A DNA stretch of 29,938 nt from positions 1-29,938 of the forward strand of contig CAJTSD010000044.1 of NCBI GenBank assembly GCA_910578795.1, read 5' to 3'. Source of the stretch: an uncultured Lachnospiraceae bacterium. GTDB taxonomy: Bacteria; Bacillota; Clostridia; Lachnospirales; Lachnospiraceae. Position 1 is the first letter of the stretch, and each line of letters opens with the position of its first letter. Shown here piece by piece: positions 1-7,360 of this stretch. Under the pieces are notes generated by a model. That model made no database searches and was not told the DNA's origin. It was given only the letters and a program-made list of their open reading frames with translations. A program made the translations under genes and the position numbers.

Positions 1-81
1 TTTCTTTGCAGAAACTAATTCCTGTGATAATTCTGCGGATGATTTGGTTCTTAAATCCTCAACATACTTATTAGTTTTCAT
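1..81 (-). CDS. rpmC: 50S ribosomal protein L29, N-terminal part (runs off the window)
   Basis: The first 27 codons of L29 are present, beginning MKTNKYVEDLRTKSSAEL, and the gene continues beyond base 1. L29 is a small helical protein of the large subunit near the peptide exit tunnel. The ATG at 81 lies inside the end of rplP, so the two genes overlap by 11 bases and are probably translationally coupled. Gene order rplP-rpmC is the standard S10 operon order, which supports the call despite the truncation by the window edge. Confidence 0.93.
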   Translation of the reverse strand, partial: MKTNKYVEDLRTKSSAELSQELVSAKK

Positions 82-508
82 TTACTGCACCGCCTTCCAA
101 ATCTGCTTTAGAAACGATCTTGCACTTACAAGGAAGCTTGTGTGTTGCAAGACGTAACGCTTCTTTTGCCACATCCTCAGCCACTCCGCTGATCTCAAAC
201 ATTACACGACCGGGTTTTACAACCGCTACCCAGTATTCCAGCGTTCCCTTACCGGAACCCATTCGCGTTTCAGCCGGCTTTGCCGTTACAGGCTTATCCG
301 GAAAAATTTTAATCCATACTTTACCGCCACGCTTAATATAACGTGTCATGGCAATACGGGCTGCCTCTATCTGATTTGATTTAATCCAACACGGCTCCGT
401 TGCAATGATACCGTACTCACCGTAAGTAATTGTGTTACCTCTCGTAGCCTTACCTCTCATTGTACCTCGGAACTGTTTACGATGCTTTACTCTTTTTGGC
501 ATTAACAT
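71..508 (-). CDS. rplP: 50S ribosomal protein L16
   Basis: This 145-residue protein starts MLMPKRVKHRKQFRG, the characteristic bacterial L16 start, and has the usual family length. L16 binds 23S rRNA near the A-site tRNA and is needed late in 50S assembly. The stop codon of rpsC and this start codon share one base (TAATG at 510-506), an arrangement typical of coupled translation. The 3' end overlaps rpmC by 11 bases. Nothing unusual is seen. Confidence 0.98.
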   Translation of the reverse strand: MLMPKRVKHRKQFRGTMRGKATRGNTITYGEYGIIATEPCWIKSNQIEAARIAMTRYIKRGGKVWIKIFPDKPVTAKPAETRMGSGKGTLEYWVAVVKPGRVMFEISGVAEDVAKEALRLATHKLPCKCKIVSKADLEGGAVNEN

Positions 509-1164
509 TATTTATCGCTCCCTTCCTTGTTTCCCTTTGTAGGAAGTACTTCGCCCTTGTAGATCCAAACCTTTACGCCCAGCTTACCGTAGGTTGTATC
601 TGCTTCTGCGAAACCATAATCAATATCTGCTCTAAGTGTCTGAAGAGGAATTGTACCCTCACTGTAAAATTCTGTACGAGCCATATCTGCTCCACCAAGG
701 CGTCCTGAAACGGCTGTCTTGATACCCATAGCGCCGGCCTTCATGGTTCTGCCCATGCATGACTTCATCGCACGTCTGAATGACACACGGTTCTCAAGCT
801 GCTGTGCAATATTCTCAGCAACTAACTGTGCATCTCTATCCGGTCTCTTAATTTCCTTGATATCAACAAGTACATTCTTTCCCGTAAGCTTCTGAAGCTC
901 TTTCTTTGTCACCTCTATTTCAGCGCCACCCTTACCAATGACAACACCAGGCTTTGCCGTAAATACGATAACCTTCACTCTGTCAGATGCTCTTTCAATT
1001 TCAATCTTTGAAATACCTGCACTAAATAACTTCTTCTTTAAAAACTTTCTGATATTATAATCTTCCACTAAGCAGTCAGCGAAATCAGCCTCAGCATACC
1101 ATTTTGAATCCCAATCTTTAATAATACCGACTCTCAGTCCATGAGGATTAACTTTCTGTCCCAT
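508..1164 (-). CDS. rpsC: 30S ribosomal protein S3
   Basis: S3 is a small-subunit head protein that lines the mRNA entry site. The start is set at MGQKVNPHGLRVG (1164): an AGGAGG lies six bases upstream at 1171-1176, and this is the conserved family N-terminus. An in-frame extension to 1194 exists but would overlap the end of rplV and is not conserved. The resulting 218 residues match the family. The KH domain is visible around VVIGKGGAEIEVTKKEL. The ribosome binding site overlaps the rplV stop codon, and the 3' end shares one base with rplP. Confidence 0.98.
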   Translation of the reverse strand: MGQKVNPHGLRVGIIKDWDSKWYAEADFADCLVEDYNIRKFLKKKLFSAGISKIEIERASDRVKVIVFTAKPGVVIGKGGAEIEVTKKELQKLTGKNVLVDIKEIKRPDRDAQLVAENIAQQLENRVSFRRAMKSCMGRTMKAGAMGIKTAVSGRLGGADMARTEFYSEGTIPLQTLRADIDYGFAEADTTYGKLGVKVWIYKGEVLPTKGNKEGSDK

Positions 1165-1174
1165 TTTTTTCCTC

Positions 1175-1570
1175 CTATCTCTCATCGAGCACAATTGTTA
1201 TGTGGCTCATTCTCTTTTCGATTCTGTAAGCTCTGCCCTGCGCCCTCGGTCTTATCCGCTTCATTGTCGGTCCCTTATTTGCATAGCACTCCGCAATATA
1301 AAGATTTTCAGCATTCATACCGTTGTTATTCTCAGCATTTGCAATTGCCGACTCCAAAAGCTTCTTAATAATGCTTGAAGCGTATCTCGGACTGTACTCC
1401 AAAACAGCCAATGCGGTCTGTACGTCCTTACCTCTGATGGCATCTAATACGAAGCAAGCTTTCTGAACTGAAACTCTGGCATAAGAGAGCTTTGCTGACG
1501 GTCTGGTTTCTCTATTTTCTGCATTTCTCTTTCTTTTATAACTTGTTCTGCTATATTTTTCCTTAGCCAC
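1175..1570 (-). CDS. rplV: 50S ribosomal protein L22 (GTG start)
   Basis: L22 lines the peptide exit tunnel through an extended beta hairpin; the conserved segment NKGPTMKRIRPRAQGRA is present near the C-terminus. A longer reading begins at a TTG at 1588, but GAGGAGG lies inside that extension. The GTG at 1570 follows it at normal distance and gives the N-terminus (M)AKEKYSRTSYKRKR. I therefore call a 131-residue protein from GTG. It sits between rpsS and rpsC, and its stop codon lies within the rpsC ribosome binding site. Confidence 0.96.
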   Translation of the reverse strand: MAKEKYSRTSYKRKRNAENRETRPSAKLSYARVSVQKACFVLDAIRGKDVQTALAVLEYSPRYASSIIKKLLESAIANAENNNGMNAENLYIAECYANKGPTMKRIRPRAQGRAYRIEKRMSHITIVLDER

Positions 1571-1592
1571 GGTTGAACCTCCTCTCAACTAA

Positions 1593-1874
1593 CTATTTCA
1601 CCTTTGATTTCTTTTCGTCCTTACCATGTCCTCTGTAAGTTCTGGTTGCAACGAATTCACCAAGCTTATGTCCAACCATATCTTCCGTTACATATACAGG
1701 CACATGCTTTCTTCCGTCGTGAACTGCAATCGTATGACCTACAAATGAAGGGAAAATTGTAGAACGACGTGACCATGTCTTAATTACTGATTTACTTCCT
1801 GACGCATTCATTGCATCAACCTTCTTTAAAAGGCTTGCGTCTGCGAAAGGTCCCTTTTTTAATGATCTAGCCAT
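1593..1874 (-). CDS. rpsS: 30S ribosomal protein S19
   Basis: This 93-residue protein begins MARSLKKGPFADASLL and contains FVGHTIAVHDGRKHVPVYV, both diagnostic of S19, a small-subunit head protein that contacts S13 and the A-site finger. AAGGAGG precedes the ATG at normal distance. It lies in the standard position between rplB and rplV. Length and ends are normal. Confidence 0.98.
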   Translation of the reverse strand: MARSLKKGPFADASLLKKVDAMNASGSKSVIKTWSRRSTIFPSFVGHTIAVHDGRKHVPVYVTEDMVGHKLGEFVATRTYRGHGKDEKKSKVK

Positions 1875-1911
1875 TAGCTATTCCTCCTTATTTAATCGTC
1901 AGGCGATTTCC

Positions 1912-2754
1912 CTATTTAATCGCCTTGCCATCTCTTCTTCTTACAATAAGCTTGTTGGATGCCTTCTTGCTCTTTCTTGTCTTAAGACCAAGTGCAGGCT
2001 TGCCCCAAGGCGTTGATGGACCAGGTCTTCCGATACCAGTCTTACCTTCACCACCACCATGCGGATGGTCGTTCGGGTTCATAACAGAACCGCGAACCGT
2101 AGGTCTGATACCCATATGACGCTTACGTCCTGCTTTACCGATTTTAATAAGGTTGTGATCGCCATTGCCAACGACACCGATTGATGCCCTGCAAACGATA
2201 GGAACCATTCTCATTTCACCTGAAGGAAGACGGAGTGTTGCATACTTGCCTTCCTTAGCCATAAGCTGTGCACTGTTACCTGCCGAACGCACAAGCTGTC
2301 CGCCCTTACCAGGATGAAGCTCAACATTGTGTACCATTGTACCGACAGGAATTTCAGACAGCGGCAAGCAATTGCCAACTCTGATTTCTGCCTCAGGTCC
2401 GTTCATAACTTTCATTCCGTCCGTAAGTCCTTCCGGAGCAAGGATATATGCCTTTTGACCATCCTCATAGCAGATTAACGCAATATTTGCAGAACGGTTC
2501 GGATCATACTCAATACCGATAACCTTTGCACTGATACCGTCCTTATTTCTCTTGAAATCAATAATTCTGTATTTCTGTCTGTTTCCACCACCCTGGTGTC
2601 TTACAGTAATCTTACCTTGATTGTTACGACCTGCATGCTTCTTTTTTGATACGCACAGTGACTTTTCCGGAGTTGTCTTTGTAATCTCAGAAAAATCAGA
2701 ACCGGTCATATTTCTTCTCGAAGGTGTATATGGGTTATATGTCTTAATTCCCAT
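1912..2754 (-). CDS. rplB: 50S ribosomal protein L2
   Basis: L2 is a large-subunit core protein needed for subunit joining and peptidyl-transferase function. The 280-residue length is normal. The C-terminal segment MNPNDHPHGGGEGKTGIG carries the universally conserved His-rich loop near the peptidyl-transferase centre, followed by the basic tail. AAAAGGAG precedes the ATG. The 73-base gap to rplW is the second largest in this part of the operon and holds no clear signal apart from the ribosome binding site. Confidence 0.98.
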   Translation of the reverse strand: MGIKTYNPYTPSRRNMTGSDFSEITKTTPEKSLCVSKKKHAGRNNQGKITVRHQGGGNRQKYRIIDFKRNKDGISAKVIGIEYDPNRSANIALICYEDGQKAYILAPEGLTDGMKVMNGPEAEIRVGNCLPLSEIPVGTMVHNVELHPGKGGQLVRSAGNSAQLMAKEGKYATLRLPSGEMRMVPIVCRASIGVVGNGDHNLIKIGKAGRKRHMGIRPTVRGSVMNPNDHPHGGGEGKTGIGRPGPSTPWGKPALGLKTRKSKKASNKLIVRRRDGKAIK

Positions 2755-2827
2755 GATTGTTTCTCCTTTTCTAAATTTATTATCACACTTTTTATTGTGT
2801 ATAGTTTTTATTGCCGCTTACCCAATT

Positions 2828-3127
2828 TTATAATCCTGTAAATATTTCAATGTCCTTGCTGTCTTCTGTAAGCTGTACAATTGCCTTTTTCGTCTTCGCC
2901 GTTTTGCCGACAACCGATCCGCGTCTCTTTTTCTTGCCGATCAGATTCATCGTGTTTACCTTGGCAACTTTTGTGCCTTCAAACATCTTCTCAACCGCTT
3001 CCTTAATCTGAGACTTATTTGCTTCGGTATGAACTAAGAATGTATATTTCTTATCACCCATGCCAGCCATACTCTTTTCTGTAATGACCGGTTTCAGGAT
3101 TACGTCATAATATTTAATATCTGCCAT
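2828..3127 (-). CDS. rplW: 50S ribosomal protein L23
   Basis: A 99-residue protein starting MADIKYYDVILKPVITEKSM, which is the L23 signature. L23 sits at the exit of the peptide tunnel and forms the docking site for trigger factor and SRP. The start codon shares one base with the rplD stop codon (TAATG around 3129-3125), so translation is likely coupled to rplD. Length is normal. Confidence 0.98.
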   Translation of the reverse strand: MADIKYYDVILKPVITEKSMAGMGDKKYTFLVHTEANKSQIKEAVEKMFEGTKVAKVNTMNLIGKKKRRGSVVGKTAKTKKAIVQLTEDSKDIEIFTGL

Positions 3128-3747
3128 TATGCGTACACCTCCTCAATCGTCTTTGCAGCATCCTTTGTGAGGATTACCGTACCGCCCTTCATAATGTCAT
3201 AAACATTGATTGTGTTTGTTAATGCTGTCTGTACATTGGGAAGATTTCTTGCCGACAGAACAACCTTCTCATCATTTTCATTGATGACAACATATGCTTT
3301 TGCCACATTTAAGTTGTCTATAACAGCCTTGAAATTCCTTGTCTTAATTTCATCGAACTTAAGCTCATCAATTACAATCAGCTTGTTCTCCTGAACCCTG
3401 CTTGTGAGCGCTGACTTTAATGCAGCCCTCTTCTCTTTCTTATTCATCTTGAATGAATAATCTCTCGGAACGGGAGCGAATACCACACCGCCGCCTTTCC
3501 ACTGGGGAGCTCTTGTAGAACCCTGTCTTGCATGACCGGTTCCCTTTTGTCTCCAAGGTTTTCTTCCACCGCCAGATACTTCGGAACGTGTCTTTGCTTT
3601 CTGAGTACCCTGACGCTTATTTGCAAGCTGCTGAACCACTGCCATGTGTACCAAGTGTTCATTTACTTCCACACCGAAGACAGCGTCGCTTAAGTCGATT
3701 GTATCAACTTCCTTGCCTTCCATATTATAAACAGATACTTTTGCCAT
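3127..3747 (-). CDS. rplD: 50S ribosomal protein L4
   Basis: L4 (206 residues) lines the exit tunnel with an extended loop. The conserved core RSEVSGGGRKPWRQKGTGHA is present near residues 55-75. In E. coli L4 represses its own S10 operon through the mRNA leader; whether it does so here cannot be read from the sequence. AAAGGAGG lies upstream of the ATG. One base is shared with rplW. Confidence 0.98.
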   Translation of the reverse strand: MAKVSVYNMEGKEVDTIDLSDAVFGVEVNEHLVHMAVVQQLANKRQGTQKAKTRSEVSGGGRKPWRQKGTGHARQGSTRAPQWKGGGVVFAPVPRDYSFKMNKKEKRAALKSALTSRVQENKLIVIDELKFDEIKTRNFKAVIDNLNVAKAYVVINENDEKVVLSARNLPNVQTALTNTINVYDIMKGGTVILTKDAAKTIEEVYA

Positions 3748-3790
3748 CTGTATGGTCCTCCTTTCGTCCGCCTGTTATGCGAACCACTTT

Positions 3791-4474
3791 TTACGCTTCT
3801 ACTCTAGTAGTTTCCTTGAGTGTCACCAATGCTTTCTTTGGTCCGGGTACGGAGCCCTTAACCAAAAGCAGGTTCTTCTCTGCATCTACTCTTATAACTT
3901 CAAGGTTCTGAACTGTTACCTTAACGCAGCCCATATGTCCAGGCATTCCCTTACCTTTAAACACGCGGCTCGGTGAAGAACATGCACCGTTTGAACCCTG
4001 ATGACGATGGAACTTGGAACCATGTGCCATCGGTCCTCTGTGCTGTCCGTGTCTCTTAATCGCACCCTGGAACCCTTTTCCCTTAGAAATCGCAGAAGCA
4101 TCAACTTTATCTCCAGCCGCAAAGATATCAGCCTTAATCTCGCTTCCCAATGCATATTCCTCTGCATTTTCAAATTTAAACTCTCTTAAAAACCTCTTAG
4201 AAGAAACGCCTGCCTTTTCAAAGTGACCTTTGAGCGCCTTGTTCACGCCATGTCTGTGGATAACTTCCTTCTTTCCACCCTTATCTCTGTTGACAATCCT
4301 GTCCTTCTTGTCTACAAAACCAACCTGAACCGCCTTGTAGCCATCATTTTCCACTGTCTTAACCTGTGTTACCACACAAGGACCAGCCTGAAGCACAGTT
4401 ACGGGAATTAACGAACCGTCTTCATTGAAGATTTGAGTCATTCCGACTTTTGTAGCTAGTATAGCTTTCTTCAT
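3791..4474 (-). CDS. rplC: 50S ribosomal protein L3
   Basis: L3 initiates large-subunit assembly and approaches the peptidyl-transferase centre. The start MKKAILATKVGMTQIFNEDG at 4474 is the conserved N-terminus and has GGAGG just upstream at 4482-4486, giving 227 residues. An in-frame extension up to 4579 is rejected because its sequence is not L3-like and it would read through the ribosome binding site. The C-terminal half has the conserved GSKFHRHQGSNGACSSPSRV segment. The 131-base gap to rpsJ contains a nested hairpin. Confidence 0.97.
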   Translation of the reverse strand: MKKAILATKVGMTQIFNEDGSLIPVTVLQAGPCVVTQVKTVENDGYKAVQVGFVDKKDRIVNRDKGGKKEVIHRHGVNKALKGHFEKAGVSSKRFLREFKFENAEEYALGSEIKADIFAAGDKVDASAISKGKGFQGAIKRHGQHRGPMAHGSKFHRHQGSNGACSSPSRVFKGKGMPGHMGCVKVTVQNLEVIRVDAEKNLLLVKGSVPGPKKALVTLKETTRVEA

Positions 4475-4560
4475 TTCCTTACCTCCATTTTGATTTGTAA
4501 CAGCCCAGTCCTTTATGTCCCAATTAAAATCCATACAAAACACCTGAACCATTACATCAT

Positions 4561-4602
4561 TTCTACAGCGGAGCGCCATTATTAACGCTCATACTAGTAG
4601 AA
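4561..4602 (-). promoter_or_regulatory. Nested hairpin in the rpsJ-rplC gap
   Basis: Six bases at 4561-4566 pair with 4597-4602, enclosing a second stem of five pairs (4571-4575 with 4586-4590). The structure begins only a few bases after the rpsJ stop codon and lies in the longest gap inside this ribosomal operon. No U-run follows, so it is unlikely to be a terminator. It could be a processing or stabilising element. Confidence 0.4.
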
Positions 4603-4605
4603 GGC

Positions 4606-4923
4606 TTACTTGTTTTTCATTTTAATATCAATATAAACACCAGCCGGCATCTCCAATCTCTGCAATGCATCCATTGTCTTGGGTGTCGGCGCGATGATAT
4701 CGATCAGCCTCTTATGCGTTCTCTGTTCGAACTGCTCTCTCGAATCCTTATACTTGTGAACCGCTCTTAAAATCGTTACTACCTCTTTCTTTGTAGGAAG
4801 GGGCACCGGTCCGCTCACCTGTGATCCGTTCTTCTTTACTGTTTCGATAATTTTTTTGGCAGATGCATCAACCAACTGATGATCATAAGCTTTTAATGTA
4901 ATTCTCATTACCTGACTTGCCAT
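4606..4923 (-). CDS. rpsJ: 30S ribosomal protein S10, first gene of the operon
   Basis: S10 (also NusE, a transcription antitermination factor) is 105 residues here, starting MASQVMRITLKAYDHQLVD. The ATG at 4923 is preceded by AGGAGGCGAC. An in-frame extension to 4959 reads through that ribosome binding site and is rejected. The internal SGPVPLPTKKEVVTILRAVH and the TPKTMDALQRLEMPAGV segments are conserved. It is the first gene after a long structured leader and a strong promoter. Confidence 0.98.
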   Translation of the reverse strand: MASQVMRITLKAYDHQLVDASAKKIIETVKKNGSQVSGPVPLPTKKEVVTILRAVHKYKDSREQFEQRTHKRLIDIIAPTPKTMDALQRLEMPAGVYIDIKMKNK

Positions 4924-4959
4924 AAAAAAAGTCGCCTCCTTTTCGCACTTTTTATTCAT

Positions 4960-5175
4960 AAGTACGACAAGCGGTGACTGTACACTCTCCCGTGTGTGTC
5001 ATGCCCTTTATCGCAGAACGCACTCGCGTTTCCCCTGCTGCAATCCTCACATCGTTTAATTATTTGGTACAGTGACTTGTCGCCAGTTTCCTAACTTGAC
5101 ATTCGCTCCGCGGAAAACCTGCCGTTACTTTCATACCGGCAGCAACCTCACGTTTCATCGCTATCATGCCACAGC
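4960..5175 (-). promoter_or_regulatory. Structured 5' leader of the S10 operon (candidate ribosomal-protein leader)
   Basis: About 250 nt separate the promoter from rpsJ. Three pairings are visible in the transcript. A hairpin pairs 5119-5124 with 5137-5142. A long-range two-part stem pairs 4965-4971 with 5076-5082 and 4977-4983 with 5067-5073. Enclosed by it, a hairpin pairs 5013-5016 with 5035-5038 and 5018-5021 with 5026-5029. The layout suggests a folded regulatory leader bound by one of the operon's proteins. Ribosomal leaders before rpsJ have, to my recollection, been proposed in Clostridia; I cannot match this one to a model here. Confidence 0.6.
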
Positions 5176-5182
5176 AATTAGT

Positions 5183-5211
5183 AGTATATCGTAGCAAAAA
5201 CGCTTTTGCAA
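5183..5211 (-). promoter_or_regulatory. Promoter of the S10 operon
   Basis: On the minus strand a -35 box TTGCAA (5206-5211) and a -10 box TATACT (5183-5188) are separated by exactly 17 bases. Both are close to the sigma-A consensus. The predicted start of transcription is near 5176. It is divergent from the methyltransferase promoter. Confidence 0.8.
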
Positions 5212-5278
5212 GTGTTTTTTTGATTTTTATTGTTTTTTTTTGTGTACAATGGTATATTTACAATTTCCGATGTTTCCA

Positions 5279-5308
5279 TTGTATCATAAGGTCCGTTTAT
5301 AGTATACT
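5279..5308 (+). promoter_or_regulatory. Probable promoter of the methyltransferase gene
   Basis: TTGTAT (5279-5284) and TATACT (5303-5308) are separated by 18 bases on the plus strand, about 75 bases before the methyltransferase ATG. The -35 box is a weaker match than the -10 box. Confidence 0.5.
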
Positions 5309-5381
5309 GTCAGTAAAGATTTATAATTTTGGACTGTTACCAATTTATTTTACATTTATTTACAGAAGGGATACATTGTTT

Positions 5382-6275
5382 ATGTGGATTGCAGACAATT
5401 GGAACGACTACGAAGTACTTGATACCTCTTCAGGAGAAAAACTGGAACGTTGGGGAAACTATATCCTTGTGCGTCCCGACCCTCAGGTAATTTGGAATAC
5501 TCCGAAAAAAGCAAACGGCTGGAGAAAACCAAACGGTCATTATCACCGAAGTACGAAAGGCGGCGGCGAATGGGAATTTTTCAGGCTTCCCGAAGAATGG
5601 AGTATTTTATATGAAGGGAAAAATATGCTTGGGTTGACATTTCACCTAAAGCCCTTCAGCTTTAAGCACACCGGGCTTTTTCCGGAACAGGCAGCAAACT
5701 GGGATTGGTTTTCTTCTATTATAAAAGACACACTTAAGAAACACCCTGAACGGACAATCAAGGTGCTCAATCTCTTTGCGTACACGGGCGGCGCGACCTT
5801 AAGCGCAGCAGCAGCGGGAGCATCTGTCACACATGTGGATGCCGCAAAGGGCATGGTCGCATGGGCGAAAGAAAACGCGGCTTCATCAGGACTTAGTAAT
5901 GCGCCAATTCGTTGGCTTGTCGACGACTGCGTAAAATTTGTCGAGCGCGAAATCCGCCGCGGAAACCAATACGATGCAATTATTATGGATCCACCCTCCT
6001 ACGGAAGAGGTCCCAAAGGCGAGGTTTGGAAAATCGAAGAATCCGTTTTTCCCTTTCTTGAACTTACCGCGAACATTTTAAGTGATCATCCGTTGTTTTT
6101 CCTGATAAATTCCTATACAACAGGTCTGCAGCCCGCTGTTCTTCACTATATGATGCAGACAGTTCTTGTACCAAAATTCGGCGGACAAGTGGAAGCATCA
6201 GAAATCGGACTCCCCGTATCGTCAAACGGCTTGATTTTACCCTGTGGCGCCAGCGGAAGATGGATTCGAAAATAA
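5382..6275 (+). CDS. Class I SAM-dependent rRNA methyltransferase (RlmI/RlmK-like, no PUA domain)
   Basis: The 297-residue protein has a Rossmann methyltransferase core. Motif I is VLNLFAYTGGATL (about residues 128-140), a ribose-binding acidic residue lies in HVDAAKGM (D153), and the catalytic-region motif DPPSYG is at about 203-208. DPPSYG with this layout is typical of the Methyltrans_SAM family that includes 23S rRNA cytosine methyltransferases; the exact target base is not determinable. The start MWIADNWNDY is chosen because an AGAAGGG lies upstream and the longer reading to 5166 is hydrophobic and runs into the S10 promoter. It stands alone between a divergent promoter and a terminator. 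A role in rRNA modification would fit its place next to ribosomal genes, but that is inference. Confidence 0.88.
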   Translation: MWIADNWNDYEVLDTSSGEKLERWGNYILVRPDPQVIWNTPKKANGWRKPNGHYHRSTKGGGEWEFFRLPEEWSILYEGKNMLGLTFHLKPFSFKHTGLFPEQAANWDWFSSIIKDTLKKHPERTIKVLNLFAYTGGATLSAAAAGASVTHVDAAKGMVAWAKENAASSGLSNAPIRWLVDDCVKFVEREIRRGNQYDAIIMDPPSYGRGPKGEVWKIEESVFPFLELTANILSDHPLFFLINSYTTGLQPAVLHYMMQTVLVPKFGGQVEASEIGLPVSSNGLILPCGASGRWIRK

Positions 6276-6292
6276 CTAATGTATATTCCATA

Positions 6293-6335
6293 AAAAATAT
6301 GATGTACGCAGGAAAATCCGGTACATCATATTTTT
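6293..6335. terminator. Bidirectional intrinsic terminator
   Basis: A perfect 15-base inverted repeat (6293-6307 with 6321-6335) starts with an A-run and ends with a T-run, so it can terminate in both directions. It separates the rightward methyltransferase gene from the leftward membrane-protein operon that ends at 6353. Confidence 0.88.
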
Positions 6336-6352
6336 GAACTATTACATTCTAT

Positions 6353-6799
6353 TTAATAATAATAGGAATTAGAAAACGCCGCTATCATACCGCCAAGACC
6401 TATCATCAAAACAAACCAAAGAACAACCCATATCAACGTCCATACAAGCACTGCCTTAAAATAGTTTGACTTACTCTTCTTCGTACCGCTGCCAAATGCC
6501 CATACAAACATCATAATAATATTGACACAAGGTATTGTCATCAAAAGAATCGAAAGCATCCAGTCCCCAAAGCTAACCGGCTCCTCCAAGTCCGTATTCG
6601 CCTGGTAAGCCTGCTGCGGATACGGCTGGTTATAGGATTGCTGCGCCTGCGGATTGGGCTGATAATACTGATTATAGGGCTGCTGCGGGTTGTTGCTGTC
6701 AAACCCTTGACCTTGCGCCTGCTGCGGATATGACTGCTGTTGCGGCTGTGCTTGATCAAAGTTTTGATTTCCCTGACCATACAGATTATTGTTGTCCAT
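6353..6799 (-). CDS. Gln/Pro/Tyr-rich protein with two C-terminal membrane helices
   Basis: This protein of 148 residues has two parts. Residues 1 to about 65 are low-complexity, dominated by Q, P, Y and N. The rest, from SFGDWMLSILLMTIPCVNI onward, forms two hydrophobic segments flanking a basic loop (GSGTKKSKSNYFKA). The layout resembles short two-helix proteins in which a disordered or zinc-ribbon N-terminus precedes a membrane hairpin, as in dispanin/CD225-like proteins, but I cannot assign a family. The start MDNNNLYGQ follows GGGAGGAG. It is last in the DUF2975-to-DUF2752 gene run and has its own probable promoter at 6851-6880, so it may be expressed separately. Function unknown. Confidence 0.8.
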   Translation of the reverse strand: MDNNNLYGQGNQNFDQAQPQQQSYPQQAQGQGFDSNNPQQPYNQYYQPNPQAQQSYNQPYPQQAYQANTDLEEPVSFGDWMLSILLMTIPCVNIIMMFVWAFGSGTKKSKSNYFKAVLVWTLIWVVLWFVLMIGLGGMIAAFSNSYYY

Positions 6800-6827
6800 A
6801 TTTTTCCTATCTCCTCCCAAAATGTTA

Positions 6828-6840
6828 CGTAAAATTTACG
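6828..6840. promoter_or_regulatory. Short palindrome, possible operator
   Basis: CGTAAA and TTTACG flank one base, forming a perfect 6+1+6 inverted repeat. It lies between the -10 box and the ribosome binding site of the Gln/Pro/Tyr-rich gene, where a repressor could act. Confidence 0.3.
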
Positions 6841-6850
6841 CTTCTGTCTT

Positions 6851-6880
6851 ATAATAACACAAAACACCACTCTTTTGCAA
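6851..6880 (-). promoter_or_regulatory. Probable promoter of the Gln/Pro/Tyr-rich gene
   Basis: TTGCAA (6875-6880) and TATTAT (6851-6856) are 18 bases apart on the minus strand, within the 117-base gap downstream of the DUF2752 gene. Confidence 0.6.
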
Positions 6881-6916
6881 CCAATATCGACATCTTTGCG
6901 TATTCTTCACCACAGT

Positions 6917-7342
6917 TCAGCCTTTCATTTTCCGCAAGAACCTTGAAATCAAATTATTCCGGTAGAACACAAGCGGCGGACTTCCGGGGAAAAAATTTTT
7001 CATCCGATAAAGATAAATGGCAAATGTAACCAATACAACCACTACAAGCAGAATCTTAATATACCCCGACATGCGCCCGCGCACATACCGTTCAACAAAA
7101 AAAACAATTAGGAACAGAATCCATAATGGCGCTGCAGGATTGAGATTCATTCCCCGTTTGATTTGCCCTGTCAGAATATAAAACACTGCCCTTGTCATGC
7201 CGCATCCTGCGCATGGAAAACCTGTCACAATCAAAAACGGACAATACGCATGGAAAATGGTTCTTACAACCAAATTATATATGGCAAACGCAATGACTGC
7301 AGGATAAAATGTCTTGATATCCTTTCTCAACCGTTTTAACAT
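6917..7342 (-). CDS. DUF2752 family membrane protein
   Basis: A 141-residue protein with four predicted hydrophobic segments. The diagnostic DUF2752 motif, CPFLIVTGFPCAGCGMTRA, occurs near residues 34-52. The Cys-rich turn with CGMTR is conserved in the family, whose function is unknown. A strong AGGAGGAGG precedes the ATG, and the gap to the upstream DUF4153 gene is only 18 bases, so they are co-transcribed. In other bacteria DUF2752 genes often neighbour small two-helix membrane proteins, as here. Confidence 0.9.
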   Translation of the reverse strand: MLKRLRKDIKTFYPAVIAFAIYNLVVRTIFHAYCPFLIVTGFPCAGCGMTRAVFYILTGQIKRGMNLNPAAPLWILFLIVFFVERYVRGRMSGYIKILLVVVVLVTFAIYLYRMKNFFPGSPPLVFYRNNLISRFLRKMKG

Positions 7343-7360
7343 CTATGGATTTTCCTCCTC

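Noticed and set aside
4475..4579. N-terminal extension of L3 in the same frame
   Set aside because: It crosses the GGAGG ribosome binding site and the sequence before MKKAILATKVGM is not L3-like.
5166..5381. In-frame extension of the methyltransferase to 5166
   Set aside because: It would start inside the S10 operon promoter, ahead of the gene's own promoter, and is a low-complexity hydrophobic reading.
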